A stretch of DNA of 64,000 nt from positions 1-64,000 of the forward strand of contig JANQPD010000091.1 of NCBI GenBank assembly GCA_028285465.1, given 5' to 3'. Made by a program: the position numbers and the translations under genes. Position 1 is the stretch's first letter; every line of letters starts with the position of its first letter. This DNA is from Owenweeksia sp. (lineage in GTDB: Bacteria; Bacteroidota; Bacteroidia; Flavobacteriales; Schleiferiaceae). The notes beneath the pieces are model-generated. The model did not search any database. It was not told the DNA's origin and saw nothing but the letters and a program-made list of their open reading frames with translations. Shown here in pieces: positions 1-9,644 of the stretch.

Positions 1-1
1 G

Positions 2-370
2 AGTAATGGAGCCACTACTGCCAGCATTACAAACCTTACTGCCGGTACCTATTCCGTTACCATAACAGATGCCAACGGATGTACCGACTCCGCCAGCACT
101 ACCATCACTGAACCTACTCTGCTAAGTGCCTCTTCGGTTAAGACAGACGTAGTCTGCAATGGAGAAAGTGACGGATCAATTGATCTCACTTCATTTGGAG
201 GAACAGCCGGGTATACCTATAGCTGGAGCAATGGAGCCACTACAGAAGACCTAAATGGTATATCTATCGGTACGTATACGGTAACAGTAACCGATGCCAA
301 TGGATGTACGGCTACCAACAGCCAAACGATGAGTGAACCTTCTAAACTAATAGGAGGATCGGTGAATTAA
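2..370 (+). CDS. SprB-repeat adhesin, 3' end only (5' part outside window)
   Basis: An open frame runs in from the left edge and stops at TAA 368-370. It encodes about 122 residues made of the end of one SprB-type repeat, with [16 protein letters not shown], and one complete repeat, with [14 protein letters not shown] and [16 protein letters not shown]. These repeats are known from SprB-type surface adhesins and other large Bacteroidota surface proteins. The protein ends [11 protein letters not shown] with no T9SS sorting domain after the last repeat. The next gene ends the same way (GGSVGKK), so the two look like tandem paralogues. Its 5' end, signal peptide and total length cannot be seen. 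Confidence 0.85.
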   Translation, partial: SNGATTASITNLTAGTYSVTITDANGCTDSASTTITEPTLLSASSVKTDVVCNGESDGSIDLTSFGGTAGYTYSWSNGATTEDLNGISIGTYTVTVTDANGCTATNSQTMSEPSKLIGGSVN

Positions 371-471
371 GAATGTGAAATACAAGATGGAAAGGAGAAG
401 AGTACTCTACAAAGCAATTAATATGTTAACTCACTAAAAGAAGTGGTTTAAAAAAGACCATAAATCAAACA

Positions 472-2898
472 ATGAAAAAAGAAAACACCAAAATCGTATT
501 ATTGTGTATTCAGTCCTGTGTGCTCAATTACAAGCGATTATTTCACCCTGTTTTATATTCTGCTGTCATTGTTATAGTAGGTGCTTCGAGCATTATGAAA
601 GTTGCAGCAGGCACTCATGACAAAAGCCTGGCTGATCGCGAAAAACCTATGCTTTTGAGCTCCCGGATGGTTGTTCCCCTCCCTTCCGTTGCAGTTTCAT
701 TACCTCAACAAGTGAACTTTGACGGTTTTACTGGCTCTAACCTGAACACAGTTTTCCCCAATTGGCAAGAAGCAACAGGAGCAAGCAGCCCTTCCGGAAC
801 GACTTCAAACTGGACCGACCAAACGGGTTTAGGTACTTCCGGAAATACAACCGCCCGGATCAACTTATATTCTGACTTTAATGAGCAATGGATAGTAGGT
901 CCCGTCATAAACCCTTCCGCTTCGGATGAATTGAGCTATAAAGTAGCGGTGACGAACTGGAATTCGATTACCAGCGGGGATGTTATGGGTGCGGATGATA
1001 TGTTGCGTGTCATGATCTCTACTGATAACGGAAGTTCCTGGAGTGCCGTGGATACCGTAGATGCCTCTGATAATTTAACGATAACCTTAACGGAAAGAAA
1101 AGTTGATCTTTCTCCTTATGCAGGTCAGGACATAATTATTGCTTTCCTGGCTACAGATGGCCCCATAGATAATTCAGAGGATTATGACCTTCACCTGGAC
1201 GACATTTTCATAGGACAAGCAACCACAACAAGCAGTTTAGTTACCCAGGATATTTGTTATGCCGATATTCCTCCCGCTTTCAATAACCTGGATTCGATCT
1301 CCGGAGGGACCGGCCCGTTTACCTATTTGTGGCAAACTTCTACTGATACAGTAAGCTGGTCAGCTGCTGCAGGAGATAATGACTCCATTTCCTACGTGCC
1401 TACGATGGCCTTGTTTGACACTACCTATTTCCGTAGGGTAGTGATCGATCAATCATGTGGAGATTCAGCTTTTAGCAATATCATAAAAGTTCAGGTACCC
1501 GATTCCTTGTCGTTGGATACCACTATCTCAAACGTAAGCTGTAATAGTTTAAGTAACGGATCGATAGATATGACCGTTTCCGGAGGAGCTTCTCCATATA
1601 GCTATTTGTGGAGTACCGGGGCCACCACCGAAGACCTAACAGCATTAACGGCAGGTACGTATACCGTAACTGTAACCGATGACTTTAGCTGTACGGTAGT
1701 AAATAGTTATACCATCACCGAACCGGCCACCTTAATGGCTGCTGGAGCGGTAGACAGCAACGTAAGCTGCAACAGCTTTAGCGATGGGGGCGCTACCGCC
1801 AGTGCTGCAGGAGGTACTATGCCCTACACCTACACATGGAGCAACAGCGCCACAAACGCCAGCATTACAGGTGTGGTAGCGGGAACTTATAGTGTTACCA
1901 TCACAGATGCCAACGGCTGTACCGACAGTGCAAGCGTAACCATTACAGAACCGGCTACCTTAGTGGCCGCTACCGTGGTAGACAGCAACGTAAGCTGCAA
2001 CGGGTTTAGCGATGGAGGCGCTACCGCTTCTGCCACAGGAGGTACCATGCCCTACACTTATGCATGGAGCAACAGCGCCACTACGGCCAGCATTACAAGC
2101 GTGGTAGCAGGAACTTATACCGTAACCATAACGGATAACAATGGGTGTACGGCTACCAGCAGCACCGCAGTTACCGAGCCCGCCACGCTAATGGCCGCTA
2201 CCGTGGTAGACAGTAACGTAAGCTGCAATGGGTTTAGCGATGGGGGCGCTACCGCTTCTGCCACAGGGGGTACCATGCCCTACACTTATGCATGGAGCAA
2301 CAGCGCCACTACGGCCAGCATTACAAGCGTGGTAGCAGGAACTTATACGGTAACCATTACTGACAACAATGGGTGTACGGCTACCAGTAGTACTACAGTT
2401 ACCGAGCCCGCCATGCTGATGGCTGCCACAGTAGTAGACAGCAATGCAAGCTGCAACGGGTTTAGCGATGGGGGTGCTACCGCTTCTGCTACAGGAGGTA
2501 CCATGCCCTACACTTATGCATGGAGCAACAGCGCCACTACGGCCAGCATTACAAGTGTGGTGGCAGGAACTTATACCGTAACCATTACTGACAACAATGG
2601 GTGTACGGCTACCAGCAGTACTGCGGTTACTGAACCTGCGGTGTTGATGATTTCAGGGACCCCCACCCCTGCTTCCTGCACCGGGGGTAGTGACGGCATG
2701 ATCACCACCACCCCATCAGGTGGCACTATGGCATATACCTACCTCTGGAGCAACGGAAGTACTACAAAAGACCTGACCAACATAAGTGCCGGAACTTATA
2801 CGGTAACGATAACGGATGCCAACGGATGTACAACCACCAATAGCCAAACTGTGAATGAACCCGCCGGGCTTACCGGGGGTAGCGTGGGCAAAAAATAA
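472..2898 (+). CDS. Secreted SprB-repeat protein with jelly-roll/MAM-like N-terminal domain
   Basis: This 808-residue protein probably acts at the cell surface. A hydrophobic segment lies at about residues 27-45, a long-n-region signal or anchor. Residues 80-250 look like a 'choice-of-anchor J'/MAM-like jelly roll (VNFDGFTGSN at the start, LHLDDIFIG at the end). Residues 255-345 are an Ig/PKD-like module that the next gene shares closely (QSCGDSAFSN). Six SprB repeats fill the rest; units 2-5 are exactly 228 bp apart and nearly identical in DNA. The protein ends EPAGLTGGSVGKK and I see no T9SS sorting domain, which is odd for this type. It lies 9 bp before the next adhesin gene, so the two are probably co-transcribed. 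The function as an adhesin is an inference. Confidence 0.85.
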   Translation: MKKENTKIVLLCIQSCVLNYKRLFHPVLYSAVIVIVGASSIMKVAAGTHDKSLADREKPMLLSSRMVVPLPSVAVSLPQQVNFDGFTGSNLNTVFPNWQEATGASSPSGTTSNWTDQTGLGTSGNTTARINLYSDFNEQWIVGPVINPSASDELSYKVAVTNWNSITSGDVMGADDMLRVMISTDNGSSWSAVDTVDASDNLTITLTERKVDLSPYAGQDIIIAFLATDGPIDNSEDYDLHLDDIFIGQATTTSSLVTQDICYADIPPAFNNLDSISGGTGPFTYLWQTSTDTVSWSAAAGDNDSISYVPTMALFDTTYFRRVVIDQSCGDSAFSNIIKVQVPDSLSLDTTISNVSCNSLSNGSIDMTVSGGASPYSYLWSTGATTEDLTALTAGTYTVTVTDDFSCTVVNSYTITEPATLMAAGAVDSNVSCNSFSDGGATASAAGGTMPYTYTWSNSATNASITGVVAGTYSVTITDANGCTDSASVTITEPATLVAATVVDSNVSCNGFSDGGATASATGGTMPYTYAWSNSATTASITSVVAGTYTVTITDNNGCTATSSTAVTEPATLMAATVVDSNVSCNGFSDGGATASATGGTMPYTYAWSNSATTASITSVVAGTYTVTITDNNGCTATSSTTVTEPAMLMAATVVDSNASCNGFSDGGATASATGGTMPYTYAWSNSATTASITSVVAGTYTVTITDNNGCTATSSTAVTEPAVLMISGTPTPASCTGGSDGMITTTPSGGTMAYTYLWSNGSTTKDLTNISAGTYTVTITDANGCTTTNSQTVNEPAGLTGGSVGKK
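1753..2664 (+). repeat. Four 228-bp tandem SprB-repeat units
   Basis: The phrase encoding DSN(V/A)SCN begins at 1753, 1981, 2209 and 2437, a strict 228-bp (76-codon) step. Units starting at 1981, 2209 and 2437 are almost identical at the DNA level over most of their length, which points to recent unequal exchange or conversion. The outer repeats of the same gene are more diverged. Confidence 0.85.
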
Positions 2899-2907
2899 AC
2901 TTGACTT

Positions 2908-5900
2908 ATGAATAGACTAACTACATATCAAAAGCAGATGAAAAGTATTTCATTAAAGTGGATGGCTTTTTCCTTACTCTTTATGTACTCGACAGGCAGT
3001 ATTGGACAACAGAGTAAGTTGTTTTCTAAAAGCACTCCTAACGAAGTTAAGGATAAGCGAACACCTACTTCCAAGACATATGACCTTGGCGATGGTAAGC
3101 GAATGACTCGTGTGTACGATGGTCGGGTGCATTACCAAAGCGGACAAGACGGATGGCAAGACATCAACACAACGGTAGTTCCTTCTGCAAGTACTACCTA
3201 TGCTTTTGAAAATATTACCAATGGAGTTAAGAGCTACTTTCCAGCGATACTATCAGAAGAGGAAGGCGTGAAAGTAGTGAATGATGCAGGCCACTACGTT
3301 ATGGGAAGCGTATTTTCTTTTAGCCTTGAAGATGACGTAAATGCCACACAGGTACCCTACCGGGTAAATATTGACTTGCACGGTATAGCCGCATCCAAAA
3401 CAGCACCCAACAAAGTGATTTATAACGGGGGACACGAATTGGGTTATCTCGAATACGAAGTTGGCTATAACAGCTTGAAGCAGCAATTCATACTGGAAAA
3501 ATTACCCGAAAGCTTCAAAACGTCCGGTAAGAAATATTTATCGATGCACGAAACAGTAGAGCTACCGGAAGGCTGGATAATAGAAGCGAATGGTAAAGAG
3601 GTGATCGAAACTGCCGCCACGCGGGGCCAGTTGGTAGTGAAAAACAAAAAAAGAGAATTTGCCTTCAGTATTCCCTTACCGGAAGTATATGAACAAGCTG
3701 ACCGGGGTGAGATACTTTACCCGGACGGAAATATGGAACAGAGCTTTCTGGTACAGCGCTTAAAGGACAATCGCTATTCCCTGAAAATTTCCGTTCCGAT
3801 GAACTGGCTAATGGCACCCGGCCGTGTTTTTCCTATAGTGATCGACCCCAGTTCTAACCACGCCGGTAACTGGGGAGGATGGCTGGATGATGCAGTAGGC
3901 ATTGTAGAGGGCAATCCCACCACTTTTGTTTTTGCAGGAGCATTGAGTGGAACCGATCATATAGGCTGGACCAGGTTTGATGTTTCGTCAATCGATGACG
4001 GAGCTACAGTAGATTCGGTAATACTCGAATTAGCATGTAATAATACAGGAGCGAACACTCCTGTAAATATCAAAGTAAATGACGTAACCGGGACATACGG
4101 ACCCTACACCTCCCATAGCCCAACTGCTTTTTCCGATTTAAACGATGGTACGTATACCAGTGTTTCCATAACCGGAGCGGGCACTTATAGCAACATATAC
4201 CTGGGCGCACAGGCTTCCTCAGACCTGGAGAGCAGGCTTAGCAGTGATGAGTTCCAGGTTGCCCTTGATGCAGATAATGATCCTGCCTGGAAGCGCTTTA
4301 CCTCCAACCTCAACAACATCACAGTTGTGTATAATGTAGTTCCAACAGTAAATATCTGCTATGGAGACGTAGCCGGTACTTTCGACAATATCGACTCCAT
4401 TACCGGTGGGGTGGGCCCTTTCACCTACCAATGGCAGGTTTCCGCAGATATGGGTACCAGCTGGATGGCTGCCCCCGGGAACAATGACTCCATTGCGTAT
4501 GAAGCCCTTACCAACCTCTTTGATACTACTTTTTACCGGAGAAGGGTAATCGACCAATCCTGCGGGGATTCTGCCTTTAGTAATGTTATTGAAGTACATG
4601 TACCGGATTCCCTGCAATTGGATACAACGGTATCCAACATAAGCTGCAACGGCTTTGGCGATGGTAGTGTAGACCTCAGTGTGCTAGGCGGAGCTTCTCC
4701 CTTTACTTTCCTCTGGAGCAACGGGGCCACTACTGAGGACGTGAGCAACCTGTCTGCCGGTACCTATACGGTAACGGTAACCGATGACTTTAGTTGCACC
4801 GTGGTGAACAGTTATACGATCACCGAACCGGCCACTTTAGTAGCCGCTGCAGCGGCAGACAGCAATGTGAGTTGCAACAGCTTCTCTGACGGGGGCGCAA
4901 CCGCTTCTGCTACCGGCGGCACCATGCCTTTTAATTTCCTATGGAGCACCGGGGCTACCACAGCCAGTATTACGAATTTAGCAGCCGGTACGTATACCGT
5001 AACCATCACCGATGGAAATGGCTGTTCTGCTACAAACAGCACCACGATTACCGAACCCACTTTACTTAGCTCAACTGCCGTAGTAGACAGCAACGAAAGC
5101 TGTGCCGGGCAGGCCAATGGTGGCATTACGGCTTCGGCCACAGGAGGCACCCTCCCCTATGCTTTCAACTGGAGCACCGGGGCTACCACCGCTTCTATAA
5201 CCGGTTTGGCCGCAGGCACCTATACGGTAACGATCACCGATGGGAATAACTGTCAAGTCATCGATAGCGCCACGGTGATCCTGCAAGACATCATAGCGCC
5301 TACTATCGTATTGAAAAACATTACGGTGTACCTGGACGCTACCGGCAACGCCAGCATTGCAGCCGCCGATGTAGACAGCGCCAGCACCGATGCCTGTGGC
5401 ATTGCTTCGCGCAGCGTTACACCTAGCAACTTTAGCTGTGCTGATATTGGTGCCAATACGGTAACCTTTACCGCTATAGACATTAGCAGCAACAGCGACA
5501 GCGGTACCGCTACGGTAACCATTGTAGATACCGTTTCCCCTGCCGTAACTACACAAGATATAACGGTGTACCTCGATGCCAATGGGCAAGCCAGTATTAC
5601 CACCGGAGATATCGACAATGGAAGCAGCGATGCCTGTGGCATTCAAAGTATGTCCTTAGATACAACCTCTTTCGATTGCGATGACCTGGGAGCCAATACC
5701 GTTACCCTTACCGTTACCGATGTAAATAGCAACAGCAATTCAAACACTGCTACGGTAACGGTACGCGATACGATCACTCCGATGGCAGCGGCTCAGAACC
5801 TCACTGTATACCTGGATGCCAGCGGGCAGGCCAGTATTACCGGAGCTATGGCCAACAACGGCTCTTCCGACAACTGCCAAAGCAGCCTGGTGTATACTCT

Positions 5901-8900
5901 TTCGCAAAGTGTATTTGGCTGCGGGGACGAAGGTTTGAACATAGAAACTCTTACTGCCACAGATGCCGATGGCAACAGTTCTACTACCACCTTCCTGGTA
6001 GAAGTACAGGATACCATCAGTCCCACGCTCATCACCAAAACCATTACCATACAACTTGGAGCAACCGGTCTGGCCAGTATTTCTCCTTCACAGCTCGACA
6101 GTGCCAGCTTTGACAACTGTGCCAACCAACTGTTCTACAGCGCTACCAAAACCAGCTTCAACTGCAGCAACCTGGGGGCAAACCAGGTGGGCATTACCAT
6201 TACAGATGGCGAAGGCAACAGCACTAGTGGCTTTGCCACGGTGATCGTGGAAGACAACATAAACCCGGTAGCCCAAAGCCAGAATGTTACCGTACAACTT
6301 GACGCCAGCGGAAACGCCAGCATCACGGCCGCTATGGTAAACAACGGTTCTACCGACAACTGTGCTATTGACAGCATATGGGTAAGCCATACAAGCTTTG
6401 ACTGCAACAACCTGGGGCAAAACAGCGTGACGCTTAGTGTAATGGACCCCAGCGGGAACGTAAACAGCACCAATGCCATTGTAACGGTAGAAGACAACAT
6501 AAACCCGGTTGTGGTGACACAAAACATCACTGTGCAACTCGATGCCTCCGGGGCAGCGACCATCACTACTGCAGATATCGACAACGGAAGTGCGGACAAC
6601 TGCGCCATCAGCTCCCTGAGCCTGGATGTGAGCAGCTTTGGCTGTGCCGATGTAGGTGCCAATACCGTAACACTCACGGCAACAGATGCCGGTGGAAACA
6701 GCGCGTCCAACACCGCTACGGTGACCGTAGAAGACAATATCAACCCTACCGTTGCCACACAAAATATCACCGTGCAACTTGATGCCACCGGGGCAGCGAC
6801 CATTACTACTTCAGATATCGACAACGGAAGTACCGACAACTGCGCCATCAGTGCCCTGAGCCTGGATGTAACCAGCTTTAGTTGTACGGATATAGGCACC
6901 AATACCGTGACCCTAACGGCTACCGATGTAAACGGGAACAGCGCGTCCAACACCGCTACGGTTACTGTGGAAGACAATGTGAATCCTACTGTTGTTACAC
7001 AGAACATCACCCTACAGCTCGATGCCTCCGGGGCGGCGACCATCACTACCGCAGATATCGACAACGGAAGTACCGACAACTGCGCCATCAGCGCCCTGAG
7101 CCTGGATGCAAGCAGCTTTAGCTGTGCCGATGTAGGCACCAATACCGTGACCCTTACCGTTACTGATGTAAACGGCAACAGTGCTTCAGGCACCGCTACG
7201 GTGACTGTGGAAGACAATGTGAATCCTACTGTTGTTACACAGAACATCACCGTACAGCTCGATGCCAATGGAACAGCCAGTATTGTCGCTGCCGATATCG
7301 ACAACGGAAGTGCGGACAACTGCGCCATCAGCTCCTTAAGCCTGGATGTAAACAGCTTTAGCTGTGCCGATGTAGGCGCCAATACTGTAACCCTTACCGT
7401 GACCGATGTAAACGGAAACAGTGCCTCTAATACCGCTACGGTGACTGTGGAAGACAATGTCAACCCTACCGTTGCTACACAAAACATCACCGTACAACTT
7501 GATGCCACCGGGGCAGCGATCATTACTACTTCGGATATCGACAACGGAAGCGCGGACAACTGCGCCATCAGCTCCTTAAGCCTGGACGTAAGCAGCTTTA
7601 GTTGTGCCGATATAGGCGCCAATACCGTGACCCTAACGGCTACCGATGTAAACGGGAATAGCGCTTCAGGCACCGCCACGGTGACCGTTGCCGATGGACT
7701 GGCTCCCGTGGTGCAGGTGCAGAACATTACCGTTTACCTGGACGCAAACGGCACGCATACCGTATTGCCCGCAGATGTAGACAACGGCACGACCGACAAC
7801 TGTGGTACCATAAGTAACACTTCCCTGGACATCAGCAATTTTGATTGTGCCGATCTGGGGCAAAACCTGATAACCTTTACCGCTGTAGACGCCAATGGGA
7901 ACAGTGCTTCGGCAACCGCTTTTGTTACCGTGCTGGATACCATCTCGCCCAGCATAAACAACCTCCCAGCCACCATCACAGCCTATGCTACCCCTAACCA
8001 ATGTGCTACTACCGTACAGTGGCCTACCATTACAGCGGGAGACAACTGCAACAATGCCTTTATAAACACCAGCCAGGTTAACGGAGGGCTTTTCCCTAAA
8101 GGCACAACCACCGTGATCGTGAATGCCTTTGATGGCAGTGGCAATAGCGTAAGCGGTTCTTTTGACGTGGTGGTTCTTGATACTGTATCGCCTGTCATCA
8201 CCGGTTTGCCGGTAAACTTTACCATAGTACCCAACCCCAACGGTTGCGATGCTACGGTAAGCTGGGCAGCCCCCAGTGCTTTTGACAACTGTGGAGTAGC
8301 CAGCTTCACCAGCAACATTGCTTCGGGAAGTACCTTCCCCGTAGGTACCACTACCGTTACCTACACCGCTACCGATGCCGATGGAAACGCTTCCAGCGCC
8401 AGCTTCAACGTTACCGTTACCGATGTCATTGCTCCTACCATAACCGGGGTACCGGCAAACATTACGCAAGATGCTGATCCCGGAAGTTGTGCCGCCAACG
8501 TCACCTTTACTGCTCCGGTAGCGGGAGACAATTGTACGGGCGCTACCCTGGCAGCATCCCACATCAGTGGCAGCAGCTTCCCGGTAGGCACTACTACCGT
8601 TAGCTTTACCGCTACCGATGCCGCTGGAAATACAAGCAATGCAAGCTTTACCATTACCGTAACAGACGGCGAAAAACCGGTGGTTACCAGTGTGCCGCCA
8701 AGCGATACCGTTGGCATATGCGGGGCCACTTATGTATACCCCCTGCCTACCGCTACAGACAATTGCGGACCGGTTACCGTTACACAGCTTTCCGGCTTGC
8801 CCAGCGGAAACATCTTCCCCGCGGGTATTACCCAGAATGTGTTCAGGATCAGCGATGCGGCCGGAAACGACACCATTGTAGATTTTACCGTGGTGATCGT

Positions 8901-9621
8901 CCCCCAAGGGCAGCCTCAACTGCCTGCCGTGATCGAAATATGTGCCAACGCACCTGGCTTCGACATTACCCTGGGTCAGGACATCACCTGGACAGGAAAC
9001 GGGGTAACCAACAACGGTACTGCCTTTGAACCCGCACAAGCGGGTGTGGGTCGCCATATTTTAAGCTATACTTTTAATGATGATTACGGATGTACGGTAA
9101 CCGGCAGCATCAGCATTACCGTATTGCCGGTACCTTCTACACCGGTCATCATACAGCTTGCTTCCACTACCATCGGTACACAGGGCGCTTACGCTACCTA
9201 CCAGTGGTTCCGCAATGGGGTGGCCATAGCAGGTGCTACCGATCCTACCTACACCTATACCGAAGGAGGAAATTACCAGGTAACCGTGGGCAATACCAGC
9301 GGATGCCAGGTATACGGACCCGGGTACATTGTGGGTGAAGGCGGTACAGGAATAGGTATCGAGGAAAGGCCGCTGGCTGACCTTAAACTATACCCCAACC
9401 CTACCTCAGGCGCTATCACCATTGACCTGGGTATGGAGCAGGAACGCACTTTGGATATTGTATTGTTCAGCCTGGATGGAAGAAAAGTAATGGAAAAACA
9501 CGGCCGAAGTGACCTCAGCGGCAAAATGAGACTCGACCTGAACAAACTCCCTAAAGCCGCTTACTTCTTACAGGTAAAGGGTAGTGAAGCATCCGTGGTG
9601 CGCAAAATCATACTTTACTAA
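2908..9621 (+). CDS. Giant multidomain adhesin: DNRLRE-like, SprB, HYR-like repeats, T9SS sorting domain
   Basis: This is a 2237-residue secreted protein. A signal peptide ends near residue 34 (SIGQQ); the Met at residue 11 (nt 2938) is an alternative start. Residues 35-310 resemble the N-terminal part of RHS/YD-type wall proteins (VFPIVIDPS). Residues 315-475 look like a DNRLRE domain (WTRFDVSSIDDGATVDS). A PKD-like module shared with the previous gene and three SprB repeats follow. Eleven 80-residue HYR-like repeats occupy about 791-1671, each with DNC or DAC and F.C cysteines that may form a disulfide. Four classical HYR domains (PATITAYATPNQC-type) and an Ig-like region come next. The T9SS type A sorting domain starts near 2155 (LKLYPNPTSG) and ends VVRKIILY. 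A role in surface adhesion or gliding is likely but not shown. Large antisense frames over the repeats are composition artefacts. Confidence 0.9.
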   Translation: MNRLTTYQKQMKSISLKWMAFSLLFMYSTGSIGQQSKLFSKSTPNEVKDKRTPTSKTYDLGDGKRMTRVYDGRVHYQSGQDGWQDINTTVVPSASTTYAFENITNGVKSYFPAILSEEEGVKVVNDAGHYVMGSVFSFSLEDDVNATQVPYRVNIDLHGIAASKTAPNKVIYNGGHELGYLEYEVGYNSLKQQFILEKLPESFKTSGKKYLSMHETVELPEGWIIEANGKEVIETAATRGQLVVKNKKREFAFSIPLPEVYEQADRGEILYPDGNMEQSFLVQRLKDNRYSLKISVPMNWLMAPGRVFPIVIDPSSNHAGNWGGWLDDAVGIVEGNPTTFVFAGALSGTDHIGWTRFDVSSIDDGATVDSVILELACNNTGANTPVNIKVNDVTGTYGPYTSHSPTAFSDLNDGTYTSVSITGAGTYSNIYLGAQASSDLESRLSSDEFQVALDADNDPAWKRFTSNLNNITVVYNVVPTVNICYGDVAGTFDNIDSITGGVGPFTYQWQVSADMGTSWMAAPGNNDSIAYEALTNLFDTTFYRRRVIDQSCGDSAFSNVIEVHVPDSLQLDTTVSNISCNGFGDGSVDLSVLGGASPFTFLWSNGATTEDVSNLSAGTYTVTVTDDFSCTVVNSYTITEPATLVAAAAADSNVSCNSFSDGGATASATGGTMPFNFLWSTGATTASITNLAAGTYTVTITDGNGCSATNSTTITEPTLLSSTAVVDSNESCAGQANGGITASATGGTLPYAFNWSTGATTASITGLAAGTYTVTITDGNNCQVIDSATVILQDIIAPTIVLKNITVYLDATGNASIAAADVDSASTDACGIASRSVTPSNFSCADIGANTVTFTAIDISSNSDSGTATVTIVDTVSPAVTTQDITVYLDANGQASITTGDIDNGSSDACGIQSMSLDTTSFDCDDLGANTVTLTVTDVNSNSNSNTATVTVRDTITPMAAAQNLTVYLDASGQASITGAMANNGSSDNCQSSLVYTLSQSVFGCGDEGLNIETLTATDADGNSSTTTFLVEVQDTISPTLITKTITIQLGATGLASISPSQLDSASFDNCANQLFYSATKTSFNCSNLGANQVGITITDGEGNSTSGFATVIVEDNINPVAQSQNVTVQLDASGNASITAAMVNNGSTDNCAIDSIWVSHTSFDCNNLGQNSVTLSVMDPSGNVNSTNAIVTVEDNINPVVVTQNITVQLDASGAATITTADIDNGSADNCAISSLSLDVSSFGCADVGANTVTLTATDAGGNSASNTATVTVEDNINPTVATQNITVQLDATGAATITTSDIDNGSTDNCAISALSLDVTSFSCTDIGTNTVTLTATDVNGNSASNTATVTVEDNVNPTVVTQNITLQLDASGAATITTADIDNGSTDNCAISALSLDASSFSCADVGTNTVTLTVTDVNGNSASGTATVTVEDNVNPTVVTQNITVQLDANGTASIVAADIDNGSADNCAISSLSLDVNSFSCADVGANTVTLTVTDVNGNSASNTATVTVEDNVNPTVATQNITVQLDATGAAIITTSDIDNGSADNCAISSLSLDVSSFSCADIGANTVTLTATDVNGNSASGTATVTVADGLAPVVQVQNITVYLDANGTHTVLPADVDNGTTDNCGTISNTSLDISNFDCADLGQNLITFTAVDANGNSASATAFVTVLDTISPSINNLPATITAYATPNQCATTVQWPTITAGDNCNNAFINTSQVNGGLFPKGTTTVIVNAFDGSGNSVSGSFDVVVLDTVSPVITGLPVNFTIVPNPNGCDATVSWAAPSAFDNCGVASFTSNIASGSTFPVGTTTVTYTATDADGNASSASFNVTVTDVIAPTITGVPANITQDADPGSCAANVTFTAPVAGDNCTGATLAASHISGSSFPVGTTTVSFTATDAAGNTSNASFTITVTDGEKPVVTSVPPSDTVGICGATYVYPLPTATDNCGPVTVTQLSGLPSGNIFPAGITQNVFRISDAAGNDTIVDFTVVIVPQGQPQLPAVIEICANAPGFDITLGQDITWTGNGVTNNGTAFEPAQAGVGRHILSYTFNDDYGCTVTGSISITVLPVPSTPVIIQLASTTIGTQGAYATYQWFRNGVAIAGATDPTYTYTEGGNYQVTVGNTSGCQVYGPGYIVGEGGTGIGIEERPLADLKLYPNPTSGAITIDLGMEQERTLDIVLFSLDGRKVMEKHGRSDLSGKMRLDLNKLPKAAYFLQVKGSEASVVRKIILY
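5281..7920 (+). repeat. Eleven tandem 240-bp repeats in perfect register
   Basis: Equivalent positions (the segment encoding (Q/K)NITV(Q/Y)LDA.G) fall at 5311, 5551, 5791, 6031, 6271, 6511, 6751, 6991, 7231, 7471 and 7711, exactly 240 bp apart with no insertion or deletion. Units from about 6511 to 7700 are nearly identical in long stretches, while the first five and the last are diverged. Conserved residues include D(N/T)xxP at the start, DNC(A) in the middle and FxCxDxGxN later in the unit. Confidence 0.9.
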
Positions 9622-9644
9622 TCACCCAAGCAATCCAAAAGACT

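Noticed and set aside
6135-9057. Long antisense open frames (530 and 463 codons) over the adhesin repeats
   Set aside because: They repeat with the 240-bp period of the plus-strand gene and have low-complexity composition. They are mirror frames of the repeats, with no domain or start signal.
472-9621. Possibility that the two adhesin genes are one gene split by a frameshift
   Set aside because: The second has its own signal peptide and a duplicate copy of the PKD-like module, and the first ends cleanly like its upstream paralogue.
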